A DNA stretch of 64,000 nucleotides from Tachypleus tridentatus (GCF_004210375.1 NW_027467782.1:37499771-37563770), one strand, 5' to 3'; counted from the stretch's first letter, positions 45,653-59,113 are shown. A program made the numbers and translations. Notes: generated by a model from the sequence alone, not told the origin.

Positions 45653-48425
45653 CACTTGTGAAATATTTACTAGTAGCGATTACATTTCTCATTTTATATT
45701 TGTTACTTGTATACTTCCCAAAGCTGCATAGAAACTGGTAAAAAATTTAAGTAAAATCACGAACACTTGTTTCTATAACAAGCTCTATACAATGAATGTA
45801 ATTTCTCTACTTTACGTTTTCAACGTAAATCATCCATATATAATTTTGTCCGGTAAATTAGAACTCAGAAGGTCGTGCTTTTAGAATACAGCACAAAGCT
45901 ATGCCCACCACAGATATCGAAACCCGATTTTTAGAGGTGTGAATCTGCAGGTGGCAGCGCAAAAGGAAGACAGCTAGTCAACACCACCTACCGCCAGCTC
46001 TTGAAGCTATTTTTCTTTCTTTGGCGATTTTGGAGCCACAAGTCTCAAGCACGTTAACAGTGCACAGAACCCTAGTATATTTGGATACTGCCATGTGGAT
46101 AAATTTATAGTTACAATTACCAGTTTAAACCACACACATTAACTACTTTAAAATATCGTTATTATGAAAGAATTTTGTAAACATTTGAAACTATAAATTC
46201 ATTTCGAAAAAAAGACACAGAAGAGAGAAAATCGGTTACCACTCAAGAAAATAATAGATAAAACAATAAAATAATAAAAAATGTTAATTATTTGGCGAAT
46301 ATTTTATAACCCGAGTAAAGCAGAGACCATTCAAATAGTGTTAAAGAAATGTCTTGATATTTATATAATTTTCTATACATTCTATGTAGTGTAAAATTAT
46401 CTTTAGCAAAGAGCATAAAATAGACAAGTTTAATCCTGAACTTCAGAAATTTAACTCAACCATAAAATTTCATGGTAACTAAAGCTATACGACACAGCTA
46501 TGTGGTTATTTCAAGTACGTAAGCTTACCTTAGCCCCACTAGGGGGCACAAAGTGGTGAGTAAGTGATGAAAATTATATCTACTGAAACTATCGATTAAA
46601 TTGTATGAAAGTTTATTAGATGTGAAACCATTACAACAAGCTACTTAACCATACTTTGTACAGTTGATTCCATAGTAGTAAAATGTGACCCGATTTTACA
46701 CATCAGACTTAGACAACAGATCACTGAATTTTATAATGGTATATTCACAATTTCTTTTTCCATAAATACACATTGTAGTTACAAACACATTTCATTAGCA
46801 CCATTACTATCTATTGTTTAGTTTCACAGATACGGTAATATTATAATGACTGTAGCTACGTTTCCAAATTACATATATATAAGGGGCTATCGAGCAAAGA
46901 GTTATTGGTTCGTGTCCCGTTATCGAAGCATCGTATGTTGAAGCTATGGATGTGTTATAGGAGTAACATTTAAATTTCATTATTCGATTAGATAAATCCA
47001 AGAGTTTCCAGCGGTTGCTGGTTTTTGTTGTTGTTGTGTTTTTGAATCTAACAACTCAAAATTGTAAGCACAGATGTCTCTCGTGTAGTTTTCACATATA
47101 TCCAAAAGAGACAAATAAAATGTATGTTTGTGTATTATTAGTAGTGCTAGTTGCCACCTGGCTATAGTTGGTAAGCCGATACTTAAACAATGATAATTTG
47201 TAGTACACGGTCTGCCAGATCGAGATCAAAGTAAAGATGATAATAGCAAATTAAGTAATAGACGTATGAGACGTAACAGTGATAAGAAATAAATATCAAA
47301 ATGTAAATAATAAAGTTATTACGGTTCGAGTTTGTTTTACTGACATACAACTTTGACGTAAAACAGAACTAAAACGACAAATGCATTATTGGAGAAACAC
47401 CTCATAAAGAAACATTAGTCTTTTAAGAATGAAAGTTTGAAATCGTGTTACAAAAGGTTGTGATATAGTTTATATCGTTCTACAAAGAATGATCAGATAG
47501 TGGAATACTTGGAAGTATTGAAAAAAAGAAACGTGTAGCAACATTCAATTTGTTACAATTGATGCGTTAGACCATAAGCCAACAAGTTCAATTCAAGTAT
47601 CATGAAAGTCTATGAGATAAAGAGAACGTAAATCTAAAATCATTTAGAAAAACTTAAAGATAACCTGAACATTGTGTGGCCTTTCTTTATCAGAGGTGAC
47701 GACACATTTCAGACATCAATAAAGATCTTTTTCCTATTCATCTGTTCACGTGCCGCTTCACTTATGGTCGAATAGCTCAACCATAGTTTCTTCACTAGCA
47801 AGAGAGAAACGAGAAATAAAATATTCGGGAGTTGCTCCAGAGAATCAAATAAGTAGTTTTTTTTATTACATTCTTAGTCCTTAAAAAAAAACTCCAAACA
47901 AATACATCTACTGGCATAATTTCACCGTCGCCACAGAAACTTAACACTATAAGCACAATTGGTAAGTTATACTGGCAATGGTATGTTAATATCTTTCATC
48001 ATCTACCTGCGATATTGTGACGAAAAATATTGGACAGTCAATGACAATTTTACACCTTACGTGATTGCTAAGAAAATCATCTTATTCTAATGCGCATGTG
48101 CAAAAAATCATTAACTGGTAAAACCGATTGTCTTGTTTCTTCATCTGCAGATATGCCAGCTATGCTGTCCAGTCCTGTCCAACACAAAACAATATCAACG
48201 GACAGATATGGCTCATTACGGAGATATTGCAGTGTTTATTAATTAAGGTTTTGTTATTGGTTAGACTTGGTTACAGTTGTGGCATGTTCCACACTCTTAC
48301 TGCCTGCGAATGTCAATGTATGTTCTTCTTAGAATGAGTATTTTATGAATAGGTTTTGATATAATGAATGATGACAATATGTTTACATTGTAACAACTAT
48401 AACACATTTTGGTGACAATGCACTC
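45653..48425. other. AT-rich non-coding stretch with a mosaic SINE remnant
   Basis: Around 45885-46010 a family-2-like piece (ACAAAGCTATGCCCACCACAG) is joined to a family-1 body piece (GACAGCTAGTCAACACCACC), giving a mosaic SINE. The rest shows nothing recognisable. Confidence 0.4.
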
Positions 48426-48692
48426 GGGCTTGGCATGGCCTAGCGCGTTAAGGCGTGCATTTCGTAATCTGAGGGTCGCCGGTTCGCGCCCGAGTCGCGC
48501 TAAAACATGCTCGCCCTCCCACCCGTGGGTGCGTTATAATGTGACCGTCAATCCCACTTTTCGTTAGTAAAAGAGTAGCCCGAGAGTTGGCGGTGATGAC
48601 TAGCTGTCTTCCCTCTAGTCTTACACTGCTAAATTCGGGACGGCTAGCACAGATAGCCCTCGAGTAGCTTTGTGCGAAATTCCAAGACAAAA
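48426..48692 (+). repeat. SINE family 1, full length
   Basis: The head GGGCTTGGCATGGCC, the loop TTCGTAATCTG, a substituted B box (CGGTTCGCGCCCG) and the complete body to GCTTTGTGCGAAATTCC are present, followed by an A-rich tail. Confidence 0.9.
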
Positions 48693-49599
48693 AAAGACTC
48701 GTTCTGGCTAATCTAAGTTCATTTGTATCGCGAACTAAAACTTCCCATTAACTAAGAATATAAGTTTAGATGATTTCGCAAGGTTGAATTCCATGGTGAA
48801 AGTCATATAATGGTTGCAGGTTGAGATATATTACATGGATGTGAACTGATGAATCTCTTATTTATTGTTGCATGTTGGCTTCTGAGAAACAATACCATGA
48901 CAGGGTGTTCTAAAAGAAGCCCTTACCACAACAGTGGGATATGATGAAGACACTAAAATCTGTTTTAATTCTGCTAGAAAACTGCCAGGTGCATAAAGTG
49001 TCAGCTGCGCACATGGGATTTGGAAATCGTCAAAAAAACCAGGGTAATAAATGAATGAGACCTTCTGTTGTCTCATCAAACTGTAACTTTCCTGAATCAA
49101 TACAAATAGGGTATGGAGGAATTATGGAGTTTATTGGTTAATGATAATAAGAAATATGACACTCACACTCTGCCTGAAGATGGCGCTGATTTATTCAAAA
49201 ATGGCTCCTGTTTAGTAGACTTGATCGATTATGATCAACGCATGCGTGATCAATAATAACTACCTGAGAAAATGAATTAGTCGCCTATTTAGCTAATGTC
49301 TCACCTAGATAAAAAGCATATACTGAACATTTCTAGCGGATAACAACGAAAAATGTTTAGAAGTTAGTGTTAACCATTGTGAGCTGTAAAGTGCAATGGT
49401 AGAGTCATTGTGGATCATTATGAAGTGTAAATACCAGCAATGTACTTTTCAGAGATGAAGTTATTGTTGAGTGAGTTGAGGTGTGAATGTTAGTTGATTA
49501 AAGTGTTACAGATTGTTTGTTTCTTTTTCTTATTCTTACTTTATATTTATTTTTCAATTCATTATTTTCTTCTTTACTTTGGAAATCAGTCACCTTCCC
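48693..49599. other. Non-coding stretch
   Basis: No gene or repeat is recognised. Confidence 0.35.
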
Positions 49600-49870
49600 A
49601 TAACTCTCTGCAGGCAGTAAAGGGTGATACGGATGTGGGACGTTGTGGGCTTCAGCACCCACATCTTGCTCTCCCAATTTCTATTTTCTACTTCTATATC
49701 TATTGCTATTCCTTTATTTTCTTTCTTTATGTGAGACTGGCTAATGGAGGTTAAGACGGTGTATCCCCACCATAGTGTGGGCCCTACCTCTCAGTCACCT
49801 CCAAAACCTAGGGTACATTTTATATCCCACATCATAGCTTGTATCCTGGGATCTTTTCATTTAGTTCAGC
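49600..49870 (+). repeat. Interspersed repeat, copy 2 (unclassified)
   Basis: This is the better-preserved partner of 6940-7175, with GGTGATACGGATGTGGGACG, GTGAGACTGGC, GGAGGTTAAGACGGTGTATC and ATCCCACATCATAGCTTGTA. Its GC content is higher than its surroundings. It may be a LINE 5' UTR; no ORF of that kind follows. Confidence 0.55.
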
Positions 49871-50070
49871 GTTTTTTATTTTGTTTGTTATTTTTTAATA
49901 TATTTTTGTTTTCGGCTTGTTTTTAGGCTAAAACAAACTAATATAATTAGTCAAATATTTGATTTGCTGTTTTCAACGCAATCATTCCTTGTAATTTTGT
50001 TTACTTAACTTTATCAATATTAATTTTCTCCACATTGCACCAAACTAGGGTTACTAGCAAATGATGGGAA

Positions 50071-50241
50071 TCATGCAAAATAAATTGTTAGGCATTCACA
50101 ATGCTTTTCATAAAGAAGATATGATAACTAAAATGTTCACATAATTAGGATAAAATCATGCAAAATAAATTGCTAGGCATTCACACAATGCTTTTCATAA
50201 AGAAGATATGATTACTAAAAATGTTCACATAATCAGGATAA
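50071..50241 (+). repeat. 85-bp tandem duplication
   Basis: Two units starting TCATGCAAAATAAATTG at 50071 and 50156 differ by a few substitutions and indels. Confidence 0.9.
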
Positions 50242-50384
50242 AATATCGTTAACTTCACAAACATAAACATATATTAATAAATTAAAGTGTTTTAACTCAT
50301 ATATGTATTGCCTTTTTTCTGTTTTTCGAGGTGATAAAACTGTCCATAATTCTTTGCTATATTTTTTTTTATTATTTTGTCCCT

Positions 50385-50500
50385 CTGGTGGGACGGCTTC
50401 AATCTTACTGACTTTCAACGCTAAAATCAAGGGTTCGATTCCCGGTGGTAGATACAACAGATAGCCTAAATTGGCTTTGCTCTAAACATTACCAAGCAAA
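50385..50500 (+). repeat. SINE family 2 variant
   Basis: TTTCAACGCTAAAATCAAGG, the B box GGTTCGATTCCC and the tail AACAGATAGCCTAAATTGGC are readable. The head (GGTGGGACGGC) is diverged. Confidence 0.65.
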
Positions 50501-51044
50501 CAAAACTTCCACACAAAGGTAAAAGGTTATTTCTGTCAGAATACCGTAAATAACTTGATGATTTAATGTACACGTCACACTGGCAGTCAAGATCGCCTAA
50601 GTAATTTGATTATATAATGTTGAATATCATATCATTCTATTACATTACTGCCACCATGGGCATATTATTCTGAAATAAAGTTATATCTTCTTTTATCTTA
50701 GCAATCATATGAGACAGTTTAGGTCTCATAATGCTTTCGATTACATTTCTCTAATATAATTTAGAAATACGAGTAAAACCTTCTATTATTATTTCTTTCA
50801 TTCGCACCTTGAGAATCTCTTACCAGAATTAATTTCTTCTAAGACGATTCTTAATGTAATACACCTATTTCATTGTAATGATAACTTGTGAAATTGCACG
50901 GTGAATTTCGAATTGGATAGAAATTAACAAGTAAACCTTTAACATTATGGATTCGTGCCCACTGGTTGTGTGGAAATCTTAAAGGATAACATCTTAAGCC
51001 TTATAAATCTGTTCATAATCCAGTGTTGTAACCACATTCTACAC
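50501..51044. other. AT-rich non-coding stretch
   Basis: Nothing is recognised. Confidence 0.35.
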
Positions 51045-51485
51045 TCCATCACCGAGCACTATGTATTAACTTTATTCTACGCTCTCTTACCTAGTATTGT
51101 GTATTAACTTCATTCTATACTCTCTTATCTAGTATTGTGTACTAAGTTCATTCTACACCCCCTTACCATACTTCGTTCTATACATCTCTTTACCTAGTAT
51201 TGTGTATTAACTTCGTTCTATACATCTTTTTACCTAGTATTGTGTATTAACTTCGTTCTATACATCTCTTTACCTAGTATTGTGTATTAACTTCGTTCTA
51301 TACATCCCTTTACATAGCATTGTGTATTAACTTCGTTCTATACATCTCTTTACCTAGATTTGTGTATTAACTTCGTTCTATACATCCCTTTACCTAGCAT
51401 TGAGTATTAACTTCGTTCCATACATCTCTTTACCTGGTATTGTGTATTAACTTCATTCTATACATCTCTTTACCTTGTATTGTGC
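51045..51485 (+). repeat. 40-bp tandem array, about 11 units
   Basis: The unit TGTGTATTAACTTCGTTCTA + TACATCTCTTTACCTAGTAT is most regular from 51180 on. Units at the start of the array are more diverged and one is shortened, so the right-hand part is the younger expansion. Confidence 0.9.
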
Positions 51486-52388
51486 ATTTGCTTGCTTAAA
51501 ACAAGACGTTTTAGATATTGGCCAAGAATAATGAAGTCATGATGTGCACATGGTTTTTCAAACAATACGTTTTTAAAGGTCCTGTTACTTAGGACTTTCA
51601 TGCTATGTTTTAAACAATATCACAAAAAATCGTGTATTTGTACTACTGAAAAGTTCCCGGATGATAACACGTGAATATGTATAGGTAACATAGCTTAATC
51701 ACAACATAACTCCCTATAGTGTAACTACATTCAACAGAATATTTACAATTCGCATTAGATTTTACAAAACTTGAACTATAGATATATGGCTATAATTTAG
51801 AATAAAATGAAATATATTTTGTGATTGTAATTCTTAAACCAATTGATGAATCGTCTCTACAAACAAACATCAATGATTTACTGTAACCAATGTAAATATT
51901 CAGTTAAGGTCTGCGAACATTTTATCATTTTGTTTCTCTTGCGTGTTACGAGAGGATATAAACTCAAGGAATATTGTACACTATGTTTAAACAGTTTCTG
52001 TCTACTCATTAGGGATCAATCGATCGATTTAGAGGTTACACGTGGAAGAGCGAAATGTCTAAACTGATATACGAGGTTCGATTCTCCGCATATAGCCCAA
52101 CGTAGTTTTCTCTGAAAAAACAACAACATGAGTTACGGTTGAATGGTTTTTATAACTCTAATTGTAATGAAACATTTTAAATCGAATATTCCACAACTGA
52201 AATAAAACGTATATAAAATATATATTCACTAAATCTTGTTTATTGTTATATTTTATCTGTTTCAGCGACATCTCAGAAAGTATCTTTAACAATTAGTGTT
52301 AAATTTCAGAACTAAATCGATTGAGAATGTTAACAAAATAAACTTTACTGGATGTTCAAGATTTGTGCACTCGTACTGCTGACATTTA
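51486..52388. other. AT-rich non-coding stretch
   Basis: A possible degraded tRNA-like piece with GGTTCGATTC near 52076-52085 is the only item noticed. Confidence 0.35.
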
Positions 52389-52600
52389 TACCAGTTTTAT
52401 CATCATGTATTTCATTTCTTCATCATGTGCCACTATACCTGTCTCAAACTTTAAACAATATATTTTATACCAGTTTTAACATCATGTATTTCATTTCTTC
52501 ATTATGTGTCACTATACCTGTCTCAAACTTTAAACAATATATTTTATACCAGTTTTATCATCATGTATTTCATTTCTTCATCATGTGTCACTATATCTTA
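52389..52600 (+). repeat. 79-bp tandem repeat, nearly three units
   Basis: Units start at ATACCAGTTTTA (52389, 52468, 52547) and contain CATGTATTTCATTTCTTCAT and CTCAAACTTTAAACAATATA; the last unit is partial. It creates a spurious 122-codon frame. Confidence 0.9.
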
Positions 52601-52924
52601 ATGATTATCTTTGCATCCAAACATCTTATATCTGTCAAGGTTTACTGTATTTATTTTTTCTCTGTGTATCGCCTTCAATATTTTTCCGTTAATTTCCATT
52701 TTCTGTATTTTGAAAAATAGTTTTTTTTTCTGCCTGTAATATCAAATGGTGGCTAACAGTAACAACTTGTTTTTCTAGGCATTAGAAACAAACATATTAT
52801 TCCTTGTTTCATATATAATCTACATGATTGTCTGTAATGTTATATGATGGTTTGTAATGCTATATGATTGTTTGTAATGTTCTCTTATTTTTAAAGCTAT
52901 ATTCTTAGTATTTCACGCCTCAGT

Positions 52925-53005
52925 AAAACTGCAGAATGTCTACGGACTTATAGCGCTAGAAACCGAATTTCGATACCCGTAGTAAACAGGATGCAGAAAG
53001 CTTTA
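52925..53005 (+). repeat. Degraded SINE family 2 piece
   Basis: ACTGCAGAATGTCTACGGAC, TTATAGCGCTAGAAACCG and TTTCGATACCCGTAGT resemble the family-2 head and B box. A CAAA-repeat tail follows. Confidence 0.5.
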
Positions 53006-53060
53006 TCTCAAACAAACAAACAAACAAAGCTTAATTTTTCACCCATTATACGTCTTTCAC

Positions 53061-53826
53061 TTACATCCAATATGTTCACTACATTATTTATATATGTGAT
53101 TTTAAATTTACATCCAAAGTATTCACTACGTTATTTATTTATAATATTTTAAACATACATTCAATGTATTCACTACGTTATTTATATATAATATTTTAAA
53201 CTTACATCCAATATGTTCAATACGTTATTTATTTATAATATTTTAAACTTACATCCAATGTATTCACTACGTTATTTATATACAATATTTTAAACTTACA
53301 TCCAATGTATTCACTACTTTATTTATATATAATATTTTGGACTTACATCCAATATGTTCACTACGTTATTTATTTATAATATTTTAAACATACATTCAAT
53401 GTATTCACTACGTTATTTATATATAATATTTTAAACTTACATCCAATATATTCACTACGTTAGTTATTTATAACATATTAAACTTACATCCAATGTATTC
53501 ACTACGTTATTTATATACAATATTTTAAACTTACATCCAATGTATTCACTATGTTATTTATATATAATATTTTGGACTTACATCCAATGTGTTCACTAAG
53601 GCTATTTATTTATATTATTTTAGACTTACATCCAATGTGTTCACTAAGGCTATTTATTTATATTATTTTAAACTTACATCCAATGTGTTCACTAAGGCTA
53701 TTTATTTATATTATTTTAGCCTTACGTCCAATGTGTTCACTGAGGCTATTTATTTATATTATTTTAAACCTACATCCAATGTATTCACTACGTTATTTAC
53801 ATATATTACTTTAGACTTACATCCAT
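53061..53826 (+). repeat. 47-bp tandem array, about 16 units
   Basis: The unit is CTTACATCCAATGTATTCAC + TACGTTATTTATATATAATATTTTAAA, with small length differences. A sub-type with ACTAAGGCTATTTATTTATATT occupies about 53590-53770 and gives repeated peptides that are not genes. Confidence 0.92.
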
Positions 53827-54267
53827 ACCAGCATCGTGTAGCATTGCGCGAAATTCCAAACAAACCAAAAATCCTTAGATGGCCATATTTTGATAAATCC
53901 TATAACATATCGTAACATTTCAAAACAAAATTCTGCTTTTCATCAGCGACCATGTAGGACATTTTCTCTTAAATACATTAAACTTTCTATCCTTTCGTAG
54001 TAGTATAACAAGAGGTAAACATTGCTTAAAATTCTTGTTGGTTTTCTATGGATAGAAATAACAGTTCTTGTTTTGCTTTAGCTGTAAACATGTCTAAATA
54101 TAGGGACAAGGTACTGGTTCACTTTTAAAGTTAATATAATACTATGCTTTACTAATCTTTTGAAAAGATATAAAATCATTTCTGAATTCCAGTTGAATAA
54201 AATACATAAACGTGTCCAAACTTATTTCATATAAACATCTAGTTATATAGTAGAGACTTTAACTTCA
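53827..54267. other. Non-coding stretch
   Basis: A trace of a SINE family-1 tail (GCATTGCGCGAAATTCC) lies at 53838-53860. Nothing else is seen. Confidence 0.35.
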
Positions 54268-54590
54268 GCCCCTCACTCGCTGGTACAGCGGTAAGTCTAC
54301 GGATTTACAACGCTTAAGTCAGGAGTTCAATTCCTCTCAGATGGCTTAATAGATATCCCGATGTGGCTTTGTTAAAAGAAAACAGATATCCTGATGTGGC
54401 TTTGTTAAACCAATACAGATATTCCAATGTGGCTTTGTTAAAACAAAACAGATATCCCGATGTGGCTTTGTTAAAACAAAACAGATATCCTGATGTGGCT
54501 TTGTTAAAACAAAACAGATATTCCGATGTGGCTTTGTTAAAAGAAAACAGATATCCCGATGTGGGTTTGTTAAAACAAAACACACACACT
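54268..54590 (+). repeat. SINE family 2 with sevenfold tail expansion
   Basis: The head (CTCACTCGCTGGTACAGCGG, GGATTTACAACGC, B-box-like AGTTCAATTCC) lies at 54268-54350. It is followed by seven 33-bp units of the SINE tail (GATATCCCGATGTGGCTTTG + TTAAAACAAAACA) at 54352-54582. Other family-2 copies have one such unit. Since 33 is divisible by three, long repetitive open frames appear on both strands. Confidence 0.85.
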
Positions 54591-55835
54591 TTAACTTCAC
54601 ATTATTACTTAGTCTTGACTTTATTGTAATTTGTTCTTTTTGTATTCTGCCTCCACTTTATCAGTTTCAAAAACTAATTATTTTCATCCGTTACTTTAAA
54701 AAAAATATGTTCATAACTTCTTCTTGTAGCCGTGGCTACACTAAGTGTGACAGTCATATACATCAACAGATCACTCAAGAGTAGCCAAAGAGTTGACGAC
54801 GAGTTCTGTTAGCTTACTGCCTTTTTAATGTTCTGAGCGAAATGAACTTTCTGAAAAGACAAGGGTTGTAATAAACAATGATTTTGTTTTTCATTGAGGT
54901 TCAACTTTATTTATAATTTATCAATAGTATATATGTATGTAAAACATTTAACAGATTCTGGTATGTTTCCGACCGTCAGCCTTAGTTGTTATGTTATTAC
55001 ACTTGTTTACTTCACATATTGTTCATGTTTTGTTTTGTTTCTTTGTGTACTTCCTCAAGTTATTATAAATGAATTATTCTAAAAATAACACGTATTTTAT
55101 ATAGACACATGTACTTACCACATTTAACCATCAATGTGTTAGTTAATCCATCATATATCAGTATAATAGAGTTTGAGTAAAAGGGTTGAGATACTTTTAA
55201 CTTACGGACGATCACAACATGTACGGTGTGAAGGTCTGTTAACTGTGTTAATATTTGGTGACATAACGGAAAGACAAATACTCTAAATTAATTTACTGAA
55301 TTCATGCTATCGTAACATAAAAATTCTAGCTTTAATTGGTCCGTGTTATTGGAGAAGATATGTGTGAACTTGCACAATTCTGGATACGGAAAACACCAGC
55401 TTACGATATTATAAGTGGCAGACACTGTTAGGGTGTCAAAAGCACAAAATTATTATTGTCACAAATGAGGCCGGACTTCCTTTTATGTTGTCGTTCTTTC
55501 GTGTTTCATCCCTCTGGAAAATAACGAAAATGGACATCAAAAACGAGATCTATATGCAATAGCCTGCGATTTTTTCGTCTGGCGAGCCTAGATCATAAAC
55601 CCGGAAAGCAGCTAGCTGGCTCGGAATACGAACTGAAGCTACTCACAATCCAAATGTACCAGCAGAAGCTAATACCATCAACCGACAAACCGAATTCACC
55701 CTATTATGAAACCATGAATCCCCTGTCATAATATTTCTCTGTTGTGTGTGTTTAAATAATTCTTGTTTATATAGTTCAGTTAGTAATGAAATTACTCGGC
55801 GAATTTCTGCTTTGCAAGTCGAACAAAATATGTAA

Positions 55836-56165
55836 TTAAACAACGTAACATATGGAATGTTCCTGTCAGCTCTAGTCATTCTATTTTAGTTTACAATTTT
55901 AGATAAAACAAAATGTGTAATTAAACAACGTAACATATGAAATGTTCCTGTCAGCTCTAGTCATTCTATTTTAGTTTACAATTTTAGATAAAACAAAATG
56001 TGTAATTAAACAACGTAACATATGAAATGTTCCTGTCAGCTCTAGTCATTCTATTTTAGTTTACAATTTTAGATAAAACAAAATGTGTAATTAAACAATG
56101 TAACATATGAAATGTTCCTGTCAGCTCTAGTCATTCTATTTTAGTTTACAATTTTAGATAAAATC
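55836..56165 (+). repeat. 85-bp tandem repeat, four units
   Basis: Units start TTAAACAACGTAACATATG at 55836, 55921, 56006 and 56091. The right arm has only two units (about 62878-63031), so copy number changed after the inverted duplication. Confidence 0.92.
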
Positions 56166-56540
56166 TATGTATATATTTATTTCTACTGTAAAAACTCAAA
56201 TAAAAAATAAAATGTTTACAGTGTTTTACGTCTATTTTTATCGGAAATGTTGGGTTGTTTTAATAGCTGAACTTAGTTTAATTGACACATAAGGTCAGTC
56301 GAACTAAATCTAAGAATACGTAATACGTATATATACAAATAAAACAAAAAAAAACGTTCTTTTTCTTTGTACCTAACATTAGGTTTCTTTTCAACATTAA
56401 ACATAAAATTCTTGAGTATCTTAGTTTTCCGAAAAAAACTTAGTGAGTAATACAATATAACATATTTATAATATCTGTTTTAACAGATATCACGTTAAGT
56501 TGATAAACTTTTTCAAACAACGTGATTTATTGAACCTAAC

Positions 56541-56819
56541 GGCCCGGTATGGCCAAGCGTGTTAAGGCGTTCGGCTCGTAATCCGAGGATCGCGGGTTCG
56601 AATCCCGGTCACACCAAACGTGCTCGCCCTTTTAGCCGTGGAGGCGTTATAATGTGACGTTCAATCCCATTATCCGTTGGTAAAAGAGTAACCCAAGAGT
56701 TGGCGGTGGGTGGTGATGACTAGCTGCCTTCCCTCTAGTCTTACACTGCTAAATTAGGGACAGCTAGCGCAGATAGCCATCGAGTAGCTTTGCGTGAAAT
56801 TCAAAACAACAAGAAAACA
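56541..56819 (+). repeat. SINE family 1, full length
   Basis: A 12-bp target duplication ATTGAACCTAAC lies at 56529-56540 and 56820-56831. The head GGCCCGGTATGGCCAAGCG (A-box region), an anticodon-like loop CTCGTAA and the B box GGTTCGAATCC give a complete tRNA-like start; the loop would read CGT (Thr). The body ends GCGTGAAATTCAAAACAAC. It is a good reference copy for the family. Confidence 0.95.
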
Positions 56820-57669
56820 ATTGAACCTAACATTACCTTCACCACTCTTCAGAAGAATTCTATAACTTCTGAGTCATTACACTTGAAAGCAAGTCGAAAA
56901 CTTGATCAAACAACAACTTGAAACATTGTTTACTCTAGAATTAAATCTGGTCTCATAACATTTTGAAAAGTCGATAATGTTGTATAATTACTGTGAGATA
57001 GCAGATTGTAGTTTTATTTTGTGACGTTTCGGTTACCATTAAGTTTGTACATTTTCGATCGTTTAGTTAAACTATGAATTTTAATTATGTAAAAGTGCTA
57101 ACTCACTTTCTAGATACAGCACGTTAATTTTGAGTTTTCATGCATTATGAAACCGAGAGAACTTCCCCCTGGCTGTGACGTACAGATATTAATGTTGTGA
57201 AAGATTATGTAGATTTATGGTAATATCTAATCACATGAGATGCAACCTCGTGGTCTAACCAGTAGATAAAGATGGCTAAACGAGTTAGTTAAAAAGAATT
57301 ATTGGTAAATATTGTTACTGATACAAGAAATGGTTCATTTTTGGAGCATTATGTTATTCTCTGGTTCTTTCTTCTTTTGTTTGATATTTGTTGATATTCA
57401 TCTAAGTGATATTCATTTTGTATTATATATTAATATATATATACCTAGTCCTGGCCAGATACTGGCTTACTGACTGTTGTTTTGTACACAATAAAACTCG
57501 GATGCTGGTTGTTTTCGTTATCTGTTGTTATAATTTAATAAACTGTTGTTATTTTACACCACTTGAGCGGCGTTTTGATTAATTACGCTTTGAATTGATT
57601 CTCTGGCTAAATTATTACGAGAAAGATGAGTTTCTACAGAAAATGGTAAATAATTAAACTCACAAACCC

Positions 57670-57808
57670 AATGAATAGATAGAAACCGGAGCACGTGACT
57701 CAGTCTACCAATGAAAGATAGGAACTAGAGCACGTGTCTGAGTGTATCAATGATAAGTAAGAACTAGAGCACGTGACTGAGTCTACCAATGATAGATTGG
57801 AATCGCAC
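57670..57808 (+). repeat. 39-bp tandem repeat, three units, each with CACGTG
   Basis: GCACGTG occurs at 57691, 57730 and 57769 within the unit AACTAGAGCACGTGACTGAG + TCTACCAATGATAG. CACGTG is the palindromic E-box bound by bHLH factors; any function here is speculation. Confidence 0.8.
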
Positions 57809-59113
57809 AAAATGAAAGTGCTTTAAGCTAGCTCTTTACTATCCCACCTGGACAACATAGACTTCACCTGACGGATCGATGAGTGAACTAACATTTATAA
57901 AAGTAATCAATTTTTTAAATAAACAACATTTTACTGTTTAAACTTGTGCTGAATCTATCGTTGTTTCACGTGGATTGACGTCATTGAAGAGTAAACTGTT
58001 ATACAACCTTCAATAACGAGGAAACAGAGGTGAAACTTCCACATTCCAAATCTTATTATGTGTGACTGACTTTAACATCTTGTATGTATGACTGGATATT
58101 TTGTCCTTCTTGGTAACCCTGCAGGTTCCACGTAAGTAAACTTTTTTTACTCTTTTACGAATTACTTAAATCTTAAGTAATTACATGCTTATTGACACTA
58201 TTAATTTTTTTCATTTCATGCTTTCGGAATAACACTTGGCGGTAATTTAAATATCAACACATAACAATAAGTTTTAATTGGGTTAAAGCAAATTAAGCGA
58301 TGACCTCATTCGCTAAAATAAAGGTGCATATTAAAACGAAAATATTTTAATAAATATAAAGTTATTTTGTACTTCTGGTTAAGTGTTAAGGTAACTTCGG
58401 TCATTAGGTTCATAAAACCAACATAACATGTAAACAATCAGACATGTGTCTAAGCTTCTGAGAAATGTACAGTCAAAGGGAATCTTTGTGGCTTACGTTT
58501 GTACTTGTGAAACAGAAAAGCATGGAAGCTGTAAGTTTTTATGTTTGTGCATAGCACGTGTAATTGTTTAAATGTCTGTTAAAATTAACTTACTTTCCTT
58601 CCAACACTGATAGCATTAAAATATTAATATTCTTAGGTTTTCATATTTAGATAAAAATACATATCTAATTGAACTTTTGTATCATGCATTTATTCAGATT
58701 TTTTTTTACTTTATGATATTCTGTATCCTGACACGATAAAAAAAGATTATTTTTTTCAAACTAGATAGGATGGAAACTTTTAATGTAATTATGAATGATG
58801 TAGCATTTGTAACAACAAATAAAAACTAGTTTATCATTTATTGTAAGAAAAGAGCGATTTTAGTGTTAATTATTAACAGTAACAAACGAAAGGAAAAGAA
58901 ATCCGTTCCCTTTGAGTCCTTCATATTTTGTTCCTGTAATCTGCCTTCAGTGACTCTATCGTATAAAAGGGAAAAGGCTTTTATCTATTTCCTTTTAGTG
59001 TCACACCCTTTGTTTTCTAGTCTGTCTTCAGTGGTCCTATATGTCTGTGGACTCAAACCGATAACAAAACGGTTTTTGTAATGACAAGAAACCCACTTGT
59101 AGTTAAAATGTAA

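Larger units (their letters stand above)
54846..56847 (+). repeat. Large inverted duplication, left arm
   Basis: It pairs with 62171-64000 in reverse complement. The window's last base corresponds to about 54846, so the arms may extend further outside. A 78-codon frame at 55643-55879 (minus) is read identically from 62971-63207 (plus), and the frame at 54894-55082 recurs at 63764-63952 with one residue changed; neither has a known domain. Both arms carry the same SINE with the same target duplication, so the duplication came after the SINE. Confidence 0.92.

Noticed and set aside
53551-53915. Repetitive membrane-like open frames
   Set aside because: Created by the 47-bp tandem array.
54314-54629. 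Repetitive open frames on both strands with an 11-residue period
   Set aside because: Created by the 33-bp SINE-tail array; no start or promoter evidence.
55643-55879. Conserved 78-codon frame in both inverted arms as a gene
   Set aside because: Identity is explained by the recent duplication; no domain, and the tandem array begins inside it.
56541-56616. tRNA-Thr(CGT)-like gene
   Set aside because: It is the head of a SINE with body, tail and target duplication; the acceptor stem does not close well.
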